A DNA stretch of 5,106 nucleotides, from contig CAKSPN010000140.1 of assembly GCA_934481375.1 (NCBI GenBank), forward strand, positions 1 through 5,106, given 5' to 3'. This stretch comes from an uncultured Clostridia bacterium (lineage in GTDB: Bacteria > Bacillota > Clostridia > UBA1381). The notes beneath the pieces were generated by a model. That model was not told where the DNA came from. It was given only the letters and a program-made list of their open reading frames with translations, and made no database searches. The translations under genes and the position numbers were made by a program. Shown here piece by piece: positions 1 to 4,814 of this stretch (position 1 is its first letter; the number at the start of each line of letters is the position of its first letter).

Positions 1-94
1 CCCTGTCCTGCCTTAAGCAGAACGTGCAGGCGCACGGACATTTATTTGTCATATTAACATACAAACCGTTGTGTACTTCATAGAGTATTACCAT
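1..94 (-). CDS. Radical SAM protein, N-terminal fragment (probable TatD-nuclease-associated family)
   Basis: Only the first 31 codons are in the window; the gene continues off the left edge. The translation opens MVILYEVHNGLYVNMTNK and then has a C-x3-C-x2-C motif (Cys19, Cys23, Cys26; local text CPCACTFCLRQ). This is the radical SAM signature that binds a [4Fe-4S] cluster and S-adenosylmethionine. A short N-terminal strand, an N-x-T-N-K/R stretch and then the cysteines is the layout I associate with the radical SAM proteins annotated as TatD-family-nuclease-associated; their substrate is not known to me. The ATG at 94 is chosen because GAGAGG (108-103) lies 8 nt upstream and a good promoter precedes it. 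It is a separate transcription unit from the fumarate reductase operon, in the same direction. The radical SAM call rests on the motif and is fairly firm; the subfamily is from memory of its N-terminus and is less sure. Confidence 0.72.
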   Translation of the reverse strand, partial: MVILYEVHNGLYVNMTNKCPCACTFCLRQDR

Positions 95-128
95 TTAAAA
101 AACCTCTCTTTTTTCGCTTTATAATACA

Positions 129-156
129 ATTATACCATACGTGCAAAAAAATACAA
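129..156 (-). promoter_or_regulatory. Sigma-A type promoter for the radical SAM gene
   Basis: On the minus strand a perfect -10 TATAAT (134-129) is preceded by TGG, giving an extended -10 (TGnTATAAT). A partial -35 TTGTAT (156-151) lies 16 nt upstream. Transcription would start near 122, leaving about 28 nt of leader before the ATG at 94, which contains the GAGAGG ribosome binding site. The -35 sits between the two T-tracts of the upstream operon's terminator, so the two elements overlap. No operator is recognisable. Confidence 0.6.
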
Positions 157-215
157 TAAAAAAATACGGTTTTTTTGCGATATATCCCCGAAACAGAGGA
201 TATATCGCAAACCGT
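145..215 (-). terminator. Rho-independent terminator of the fumarate reductase operon
   Basis: A perfect 14-bp inverted repeat (174-187 with 198-211, 10-nt loop) starts 20 nt after the stop codon of the last operon gene. The stem extends outward by ACGG/CCGT (166-169 with 212-215) if the unpaired extra T residues at 170-173 bulge out. On the minus strand it is followed at once by two runs of seven U (164-158 and 151-145). Long stem, U-tract and position after the last gene make a strong intrinsic terminator. In the plus direction the tail is only loosely T-rich, so a two-way role is possible but weaker. Confidence 0.9.
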
Positions 216-235
216 ACATTTTATATTTGCAATAT

Positions 236-565
236 TTATGCGTTTGCCGCCGCTTTATCGGCTATTTCGTCAAGCTTTTTATTTCTGAAATACAAAGCTA
301 CGTCTATCGATATTTCGATAAAGTTCAATATGTAGAAGAAAAAGCTGAGGTAGAAAAGAAATCCGCTTGAATGTTCTACCGTTATCTGAATGATTTTTCT
401 TGCTATTCCGAACGCATAGCCTATGAGCAAAAACACTTCAAAGAACAGACTCTTGCCCCTTGCCGTTCTTGATACAATCGACTTGCGTATCGAAATCGGC
501 CACGAAAGTCCGAAACAAAAAATCGTTAATGCTTCAAATAAGTCAGTAATACCTGCTATAGTCAT
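236..565 (-). CDS. Small three-helix membrane protein, PQ-loop/SemiSWEET-like
   Basis: A 109-residue protein with three predicted membrane segments at about residues 5-22, 40-56 and 69-93, and a charged C-terminal tail. The first loop reads W22-P23 followed by RKSI, SRTARGKS and then helix 2. This resembles the PQ-loop layout in SemiSWEET sugar transporters and related proteins: a proline at the end of helix 1, a basic K-S-x-x-x-G-x-S loop, then helix 2. The usual Gln after Pro is Ile here. Three helices and about 100 residues match one SemiSWEET protomer, which works as a dimer. The ATG at 565 is preferred over an in-frame GTG at 598 because GGAG (576-573) lies 7 nt before it and the GTG falls in a hairpin. 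It lies 39 nt after the flavoprotein gene and directly before the operon terminator, so it is very probably co-transcribed. A role moving fumarate, succinate or another metabolite is speculation; it could also be an unrelated membrane protein. It has no heme-ligand pattern of a FrdC/SdhC anchor. Confidence 0.8.
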   Translation of the reverse strand: MTIAGITDLFEALTIFCFGLSWPISIRKSIVSRTARGKSLFFEVFLLIGYAFGIARKIIQITVEHSSGFLFYLSFFFYILNFIEISIDVALYFRNKKLDEIADKAAANA

Positions 566-570
566 AATAA

Positions 571-576
571 CTCTCC
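571..576 (-). promoter_or_regulatory. Ribosome binding site of the PQ-loop-like gene
   Basis: GGAGAG on the minus strand, 5 nt before the ATG at 565. It fixes the start at 565 rather than the upstream in-frame GTG at 598, which has no such site. It begins 4 nt after the 581-597 hairpin, so folding could affect its accessibility. Confidence 0.7.
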
Positions 577-580
577 GTTC

Positions 581-597
581 TGCCGCTTTCGGCGGCA
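581..597 (-). promoter_or_regulatory. Intercistronic hairpin ahead of the PQ-loop-like gene
   Basis: A perfect 6-bp inverted repeat, TGCCGC with GCGGCA and a 5-nt CGAAA loop on the minus strand, in the 39-nt spacer between the flavoprotein and membrane-protein genes. No U-tract follows, so it is not a normal terminator. It may act as an mRNA-stability or expression-tuning hairpin. Part of it lies in a 13-nt sequence repeated at 2237-2249. Confidence 0.55.
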
Positions 598-604
598 CAA
601 AATT
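592..604. repeat. 13-nt intergenic repeat, copy 1
   Basis: The minus strand reads AATTTTGTGCCGC directly after the flavoprotein stop codon. It is identical to 2237-2249 in the spacer before the flavoprotein gene. In both places the 3' half forms the left arm of a hairpin and a ribosome binding site follows. Confidence 0.6.
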
Positions 605-2212
605 TTATCTTTCTGTTCTTTTTCTTGTATAATCGGGAAGAAGCTTGGGCGAAACGGCGTCCGTCTTTACGCCTGCGGCTTCTCTTTCCGCATCAAACTT
701 ATCTATATGCGAAAGCGTAAGCTTTCCTACCGTTGTATCCTTTGCTTTTGCGGCAGCGTTCTTTCCGGCATTTCTTCCGAATACGATAATATCCAGAAGC
801 GAGTTGCCCATAAGTCTGTTTCTGCCGTGTATTCCGCCGACAGCCTCGCCTGCAACGAACAGGTTTTCAACGTTCGTTGTCATACCGTTAACGTTAATAT
901 CCAGTCCGCCGTTCTGATAATGCAATGTAGGATAAACGAGAATAGGTTCTTTTCTGATGTCTATTCCGTAGCTCATAAACATACGCATCATTGCCGGAAT
1001 TCTTCTTTCGATAGTTCCCTCGCCGCCGATTTTTTCTATCATCGGAGTATCGAGCCATACGGCTTTGCCCTCGCCCGTATTGACGCCCTCTGCTCTGTCG
1101 GAACATTCACGGATTATCGATGCCGCCGCAACGTCACGTGTTTCGAGCGGATGCATAAATACCTTACCGTCACGGTTTACAAGCTTTGCTCCGAGCGAAC
1201 GCACTTTTTCGGTAACGAGCGCACCGAATATCTGCTGGGGGAATGCCGCACCTGTGGGATGATACTGCAATGTTTCGGCATAGAGAAGCTTTGCGCCGGC
1301 TCTGTAACCGAGAACAAGACCGTCTGCGGTTGCGCCGTAATGGTTTGATGTCGGGAAGCCCTGGTAATGCATTCTGCCGGCGCCGCCCGTTGCGATAATA
1401 ACGGTCTTTGCTCTTGCAACCATAAGCTCCTTTGTTTCCATATTCATAAGCACCGCACCTGCGGCGTTGCCGTTTTCGTCAAGTATAAGCTCGATTGCGG
1501 AGGTGAAGTCCACTACGGGAATACCTCTGTTTAAAACCTCGTCACGCAATGTACGCATAATTTCCGCACCCGAATAGTCCTTTGCGGCGTGCATTCTCTT
1601 TCTTGAAGTACCGCCGCCGTGGGTGGTTATCATTGTTCCGTCCTCTGCCTTGTCAAACTCAACGCCGAGTTCGTTAAGCCATTCGATTGCCTCGGGTGCG
1701 TCTGTTACAAGCTTTGCGAGAAGATCGCGCTTTGCGGCAAAATGTCCGCCGCCGAAAGCGTCCAGGAAATGTATTGCCGGCGAATCGTTTTCCTTATCCG
1801 CCGCCTGGATACCGCCCTCCGCCATCATTGTGTTGGCGTCGCCTATTCTCAATTTTGTTACTATCATAGCCTTTGCGCCGGCATTATCAGCCTCAATAGC
1901 CGCCGATGCGCCTGCGCCGCCTCCGCCTATGATAAGCACGTCTACATCATATTTAACGTTTGTAAGGTCAACCTCATCGGAGGTTATTCTGCTGTGTGCT
2001 TCAAGCATTTCACGAAGCTCGTGCGGAACTTTCTCTCCCTTGTTCGGTCCGATTTTCAACTCGGAAAATTCGTCCTTTTTATAATCGGGGTGGTATGCCG
2101 CAAGAAGATCGTCCTTTTCTTTTGCCGTCATACGGGCAGGCTCATATGCAATATTCGCCTCTCGTGCAGCCTCAACTGCCTTTAATGATTCCTGAAATTC
2201 AGATGAATACAT
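605..2212 (-). CDS. Fumarate reductase/succinate dehydrogenase-type flavoprotein subunit (soluble, FrdA/TfrA-like)
   Basis: A 535-residue FAD protein predicted to reduce fumarate (or a similar unsaturated dicarboxylate) with electrons from the iron-sulfur protein encoded just upstream. The FAD dinucleotide fold is VLIIGGGGAGA (92-102); a second FAD contact is LFVAGEAVGG (451-460). The four substrate-site residues expected from flavocytochrome c3 and FrdA are present: His318 (YHPTGA), Arg338 (TEKVR, the proton-donor Arg), His431 (LHYQNGG) and Arg466 (HGRNRLMGNS). The histidine that carries covalent FAD in FrdA/SdhA (S-H-T) is Asn127 here (DANTMMAEGG), so FAD should be non-covalent. About 88 residues precede the FAD domain, with a HPDY/GPNKGE segment at 41-60. 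The C-terminal helical domain of SdhA is largely missing: only 65 residues follow GNSL. There is no signal peptide or Tat motif, so it is cytoplasmic. The ATG at 2212 has AAAGGAAG 7 nt upstream, better than an in-frame TTG at 2245. Physiological direction is inferred; another substrate, such as an acrylate-type acid, cannot be excluded. Confidence 0.93.
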   Translation of the reverse strand: MYSSEFQESLKAVEAAREANIAYEPARMTAKEKDDLLAAYHPDYKKDEFSELKIGPNKGEKVPHELREMLEAHSRITSDEVDLTNVKYDVDVLIIGGGGAGASAAIEADNAGAKAMIVTKLRIGDANTMMAEGGIQAADKENDSPAIHFLDAFGGGHFAAKRDLLAKLVTDAPEAIEWLNELGVEFDKAEDGTMITTHGGGTSRKRMHAAKDYSGAEIMRTLRDEVLNRGIPVVDFTSAIELILDENGNAAGAVLMNMETKELMVARAKTVIIATGGAGRMHYQGFPTSNHYGATADGLVLGYRAGAKLLYAETLQYHPTGAAFPQQIFGALVTEKVRSLGAKLVNRDGKVFMHPLETRDVAAASIIRECSDRAEGVNTGEGKAVWLDTPMIEKIGGEGTIERRIPAMMRMFMSYGIDIRKEPILVYPTLHYQNGGLDINVNGMTTNVENLFVAGEAVGGIHGRNRLMGNSLLDIIVFGRNAGKNAAAKAKDTTVGKLTLSHIDKFDAEREAAGVKTDAVSPKLLPDYTRKRTER

Positions 2213-2219
2213 ATTTTTT

Positions 2220-2227
2220 CTTCCTTT
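2220..2227 (-). promoter_or_regulatory. Ribosome binding site of the flavoprotein gene
   Basis: AAAGGAAG on the minus strand, 7 nt before the ATG at 2212. It decides the start against the in-frame TTG at 2245, which lies upstream of this site and would put the intercistronic hairpin inside the coding sequence. Confidence 0.75.
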
Positions 2228-2229
2228 CC

Positions 2230-2243
2230 GTGCCGTGCGGCAC
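2230..2243 (-). promoter_or_regulatory. Intercistronic hairpin ahead of the flavoprotein gene
   Basis: A perfect palindrome on the minus strand, GTGCCGCACGGCAC, in the 52-nt spacer between the iron-sulfur and flavoprotein genes. As RNA it would form a 5-bp GTGCC/GGCAC stem with a 4-nt loop, ending 2 nt before the ribosome binding site. No U-tract follows. As a DNA palindrome it could also be a protein site, but its similar placement to the hairpin at 581-597 favours an RNA role. Confidence 0.5.
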
Positions 2244-2249
2244 AAAATT
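2237..2249. repeat. 13-nt intergenic repeat, copy 2
   Basis: Minus-strand AATTTTGTGCCGC, identical to 592-604. A shorter related form (AATTTTGT, then CGG) lies at 2970-2961 on the minus strand, just after the reductase stop codon, so all three long spacers of the operon share the core. Confidence 0.6.
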
Positions 2250-2264
2250 CAAGACTTAAATCTC

Positions 2265-2939
2265 TTATTTCTCAATATCTCTGTTATTGTACAATTCCTG
2301 CAGTTCCTCTACGGGCTTGCCCATAAGCGCCTCGATAAGTTCCGTGAACGTACCGTCTTTGATTTCCTTTACACGGTTTTCGAGATGCTCCGATTTGGGC
2401 GCAAGATATTTTCCGTTAAGTCTGCGTGCAAGCATTGCAACCTGCGGATGTGAAATTCCGGCAGGACATCTTGACGAGCAGACTCCGCACATTACGCAGT
2501 CAAAGGATTCCTCGGCGCACTTATCAAATTCGCCTCTCTGCGCATATGCGATATACTGCATAACGTTAAGTCCCTGCGTACAGCTTTTCGTACAGGCGTT
2601 ACAGCCGACACAGGCATAAATTTCAGGATAAAGCTGCATCATTATCTGCTCTGTCGGCTTTATCTTTTCAATGTCGTAAACTTCCTTTACAAGCGGGAAG
2701 AACGGCAGTGTTGCCACATACATATTGTTTTCAACCTTTGTCTGGCAGGCAAGGCAGGTTTTAAGCTCTTTCTCGCCCTTTATGCGGTAAATTGTGGCAC
2801 AAGCACCGCAGAAACCGTTACGGCAGCCGCAGCCACGCACAAGCTGATAACCCGCATACTCCATAGCACGCATAATGGTCAGGCTTTCGGGAACGCTGTA
2901 CTGCTTGCCGAACAGATATACATTTACCATATTTTCCAT
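2265..2939 (-). CDS. Fumarate reductase-type iron-sulfur subunit with [2Fe-2S] and two [4Fe-4S] motifs
   Basis: A 224-residue electron-transfer protein expected to link the NAD(P)H module to the flavoprotein. Residues 1-75 look like the [2Fe-2S] ferredoxin domain of SdhB/FrdB: Cys39-x4-Cys44-x2-Cys47 and Cys62, with extra Cys37 and Cys65 nearby. Residues 105-165 carry two clusters: Cys110/113/116/120 (CVGCNACTKSC) and Cys148/151/154/158 (CVMCGVCSSRCP). Both have four cysteines, so two [4Fe-4S] centres are likelier than the [4Fe-4S] plus [3Fe-4S] pair of classical SdhB. The spacing is more like HdrC or TfrB. Unlike methanogen TfrB it has no C-terminal CCG (HdrB-like) domain. The last 50 residues are helical and charged. 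The ATG at 2939 has AAAGGAG 8 nt upstream; an in-frame TTG at 2966 lies before this site and is rejected. It starts 29 nt after the reductase gene and ends 52 nt before the flavoprotein. No signal peptide, so cytoplasmic. Confidence 0.9.
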   Translation of the reverse strand: MENMVNVYLFGKQYSVPESLTIMRAMEYAGYQLVRGCGCRNGFCGACATIYRIKGEKELKTCLACQTKVENNMYVATLPFFPLVKEVYDIEKIKPTEQIMMQLYPEIYACVGCNACTKSCTQGLNVMQYIAYAQRGEFDKCAEESFDCVMCGVCSSRCPAGISHPQVAMLARRLNGKYLAPKSEHLENRVKEIKDGTFTELIEALMGKPVEELQELYNNRDIEK

Positions 2940-2947
2940 ATTATTAA

Positions 2948-2954
2948 CTCCTTT
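2948..2954 (-). promoter_or_regulatory. Ribosome binding site of the iron-sulfur subunit gene
   Basis: AAAGGAG on the minus strand, 8 nt before the ATG at 2939. It places the start at 2939, not at the in-frame TTG at 2966. Confidence 0.8.
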
Positions 2955-2968
2955 CAGAACCGACAAAA

Positions 2969-3802
2969 TTAATATTCATCAGGCAATTCGTCTATTTCGT
3001 CACAGCGGAACACGGGACCGTCCTTGCAGACGTATTTTGAGCCTATGTTACATCTTCCGCACTTGCCTATTCCGCATTTCATGCGAAGTTCCATTGTGGT
3101 GTAAACCTGCGTTTTGTCAAAGCCGAGCTTCTGCAATCCGGCAAGCGTGAATTTTATCATAATAGGCGGTCCGCACAGAATTGCCGTTTTATCGGTTGAA
3201 AATCCGAGCTCTTTTACATAGTTCGGAACAAATCCGACATGACCGTCCCATTCGGGCTGTTCACGGTCAATCGTGAGGTAAACGTTCACGCCCGTATCGT
3301 TTGACCATTCGTCGATTATTTCCTTGTAATCCACCAGATCCTGCATACTTCTTGAACCGTATACTATATCTATTTTACCGTATCTGTCACGGTAATGACG
3401 GCAGTAATTTATAACCGAGCGCAAGGGCGCAAGTCCGATACCGCCGGCAATAAACAGCATATCGTGTCCGGCAAACTCCGTATCAACGGGGAATGCGTTT
3501 CCGTAAGGTCCGCGTATGGTTATCTGCTGACCTACCTCCATTGAATGGAGCCAATCTGTAACACAGCCGCATTTTTTAATGGAAAACTCCATAAATTCCG
3601 TATTTGTGGGAGAGGACGTTATGGAAAACATCGCCTCGCCGACGCCAGGTATGGACAGCATTGCGCACTGTCCCGGCATATGCGAAAACGCTTTTTTGCC
3701 GTCCGGCGTTACGACACGGAAAGTTTTTACGTCAGGGGTATCAATTCTTATATCGGTAACCACGCCCACAACGGGGATAAGAGGTTCTTTCATATCAAGC
3801 AT
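2969..3802 (-). CDS. FAD/NAD(P)-binding reductase subunit (AsrB/HydG/FlxA-like)
   Basis: A 277-residue ferredoxin-NADP reductase-type subunit, the likely NAD(P)H entry point. Residues 10-105 form the FAD barrel, with MFSITSSP (58-65) at the flavin-binding strand, CGCVTDWLH (78-86) and GPYGNAFP (98-105). Residues 113-235 form the nucleotide domain, with AGGIGLAPLRS (119-129), YGSR (148-151) and LCGPP (209-213). The C-terminus has Cys243-x4-Cys248-x2-Cys251-x7-Cys259, the [2Fe-2S] site seen in PyrK, AsrB and hydrogenase gamma subunits. The Arg of the common RxYS flavin motif is Ala57, as I recall for AsrB/HydG relatives. The start ATG overlaps the previous stop by 8 nt and has GGGAGGT (3816-3810) 7 nt upstream, so translation is probably coupled. 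Pairing with the AsrA/HydB-like protein is typical of anaerobic sulfite reductase, sulfhydrogenase and Flx modules. With no sulfite reductase or hydrogenase here and a fumarate reductase pair next door, it most likely feeds that enzyme. Confidence 0.92.
   Translation of the reverse strand: MLDMKEPLIPVVGVVTDIRIDTPDVKTFRVVTPDGKKAFSHMPGQCAMLSIPGVGEAMFSITSSPTNTEFMEFSIKKCGCVTDWLHSMEVGQQITIRGPYGNAFPVDTEFAGHDMLFIAGGIGLAPLRSVINYCRHYRDRYGKIDIVYGSRSMQDLVDYKEIIDEWSNDTGVNVYLTIDREQPEWDGHVGFVPNYVKELGFSTDKTAILCGPPIMIKFTLAGLQKLGFDKTQVYTTMELRMKCGIGKCGRCNIGSKYVCKDGPVFRCDEIDELPDEY
3795..3802 (-). other. 8-nt gene overlap ATGCTTGA
   Basis: The start codon of the FAD/NAD reductase gene lies inside the last codons of the AsrA/HydB-like gene (ATGCTTGA on the minus strand). 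Its ribosome binding site is in the upstream coding sequence. This suggests coupled translation and fixed subunit ratio. Confidence 0.85.
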
Positions 3803-4814
3803 TTTTCTTACCTCCCAGTTTTTTCATTACTTTTACAATGTTCATCTGTATCGGACATTTCGCAAGACATCTGCCGCAGCCTACGCAGGAGAACATACCG
3901 TCGTTATTTGTGGGATAATACACAAGCTTGTGCATAAATCTCTGACGGAAACGTTCAAGCTGAGTCAGTCTCGGCTGACCTGCCGACATCTTTGTGAAGT
4001 CCGAATACATACACGAATCCCAGCAACGGAAACGCTTTACGCCGTGTCCCGTATCGAAATCACGTATATCATAGCACTGACAAGTCGGGCATACGAACGT
4101 ACATGTTCCGCAGCCAAGACATGTTTGGGATAATTCCTTCCATTCGGGCGCATCGAAAAATTCGCTCGTCTTATCCTTGCCGAAAGCGTCTGCACTAAGC
4201 TCTGCGAGCGGAAGTTTTCCCAAACGCTCGCATATGGTCTTTTTCTGTTCCTCAACAGCCGTATTGTCCGAAGCTTCAAGGTTAAGCTCTGCAAGGAGCT
4301 TTTCGCCCTTTTCGGTTTTTGCGTCAAGGTAGAGCGCATCGTCCGTTTTATAGCAAACCACATCGCCCTCCGGCTCCGAGGCGTCTATACCGAACGTATG
4401 GCAAAAACAGGTTTCCGCCGGTTTTGTACAGGCAACCGAAACGATTGTGGCATGGTCACGGCGGTTTTTATAATATGTATCGACAGGCTCCGCAAGGAAA
4501 ACCCGATCAAGCACTTCAAAGCTTTTTACATCGCACGCACGCACGCCGAATATGACAAAATCCTCATGCTCACTGCGTGTATCTATTATTTCGATATTTT
4601 TACCCTCTACCTTAAAATCCATAAGGTTTTCGGTCTGCGGAAAGAAGAAGTCTTTTGCGCTTCTTACCGTATTTAAAGCGTCGGAAAGCTTTGTACCCTC
4701 CGCCCACTTTTCAAACTTCGCTCCGGCTTTTGTATCGACAGGCAGATAAAGGCTTTGGCGCTGTGCGATTTCGGAAAAAAGCGTATCCAGTTTATCAAGT
4801 GATATTTTATGCAT
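3795..4814 (-). CDS. Iron-sulfur electron-transfer subunit (AsrA/HydB/FlxB-like), two [4Fe-4S] clusters
   Basis: A 339-residue protein of the family containing anaerobic sulfite reductase subunit A and sulfhydrogenase beta subunits. It carries electrons between the FAD/NAD reductase encoded next and a partner enzyme. The N-terminal two thirds hold the family's GVRACD (90-95) and TCFC (135-138) motifs. The ferredoxin-like C-terminus has Cys232/235/238/242 (CLGCGTCTFVCP) and Cys310/313/316/320 (CVGCGRCLAKCP), both followed by proline. Between them lie Cys245, Cys247 and a CWDSC pair (264, 268), as in close relatives; other cysteines (94, 129, 136, 138) could bind a further centre. The start at 4814 is preferred to an in-frame GTG at 4823 because AGAGGTG (4827-4821) ends 6 nt before this ATG and would overlap the GTG itself. 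It overlaps the upstream gene by 8 nt and the downstream gene by 8 nt. It is cytoplasmic, with no membrane segments. Confidence 0.9.
   Translation of the reverse strand: MHKISLDKLDTLFSEIAQRQSLYLPVDTKAGAKFEKWAEGTKLSDALNTVRSAKDFFFPQTENLMDFKVEGKNIEIIDTRSEHEDFVIFGVRACDVKSFEVLDRVFLAEPVDTYYKNRRDHATIVSVACTKPAETCFCHTFGIDASEPEGDVVCYKTDDALYLDAKTEKGEKLLAELNLEASDNTAVEEQKKTICERLGKLPLAELSADAFGKDKTSEFFDAPEWKELSQTCLGCGTCTFVCPTCQCYDIRDFDTGHGVKRFRCWDSCMYSDFTKMSAGQPRLTQLERFRQRFMHKLVYYPTNNDGMFSCVGCGRCLAKCPIQMNIVKVMKKLGGKKNA
4807..4814 (-). other. 8-nt gene overlap ATGCATAA
   Basis: The ATG of the AsrA/HydB-like gene sits in the last codons of the upstream [4Fe-4S] gene (ATGCATAA on the minus strand). It has the same length and form as the overlap at 3795-3802, which implies coupled translation of three consecutive subunits. 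Confidence 0.75.

Noticed and set aside
120..125. Plus-strand TATAAT as a rightward promoter
   Set aside because: No -35 hexamer at a suitable distance (only A-rich sequence at 97-102) and no plus-strand gene downstream; the strand-opposite TATAAT at 134-129 fits a real gene.
305..317. Short near-palindrome around ATCGATATTTCGAT
   Set aside because: It lies within the coding sequence of the membrane protein, is AT-rich and short, and is expected by chance.
141..335. Plus-strand 64-codon open frame covering the terminator
   Set aside because: It runs through the terminator hairpin and the antisense of the membrane-protein gene; no ribosome binding site.
566..598. GTG at 598 as start of the small membrane protein
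   Set aside because: It would lie within the hairpin and repeat of the spacer, has no ribosome binding site, and the ATG at 565 has one at the right distance.
707..1348. Plus-strand open frame of 213 codons opposite the flavoprotein gene
   Set aside because: It is antisense to a clearly conserved coding region, matches no domain I recognise, and has no promoter or convincing ribosome binding site.
1619..2185. Plus-strand open frame of 188 codons, cysteine-rich
   Set aside because: A shadow of the flavoprotein N-terminal half; the cysteines and hydrophobics come from reading conserved codons backwards.
2213..2245. TTG at 2245 as start of the flavoprotein
   Set aside because: The real ribosome binding site (2227-2220) is downstream of it; the added residues are simply the translated hairpin.
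2940..2966. TTG at 2966 as start of the iron-sulfur subunit
   Set aside because: AAAGGAG at 2954-2948 lies inside this extension and points to the ATG at 2939.
3579..4133. Plus-strand open frame of 184 codons across the 3795-3802 junction
   Set aside because: It spans two well-supported minus-strand genes and has no recognisable motif or start signal.
3795..4814. Assignment of the AsrA/AsrB-like pair to sulfite reduction
   Set aside because: There is no AsrC (siroheme sulfite reductase) in the window; the downstream partners are fumarate-reductase-type, so family similarity does not carry the sulfite function here.
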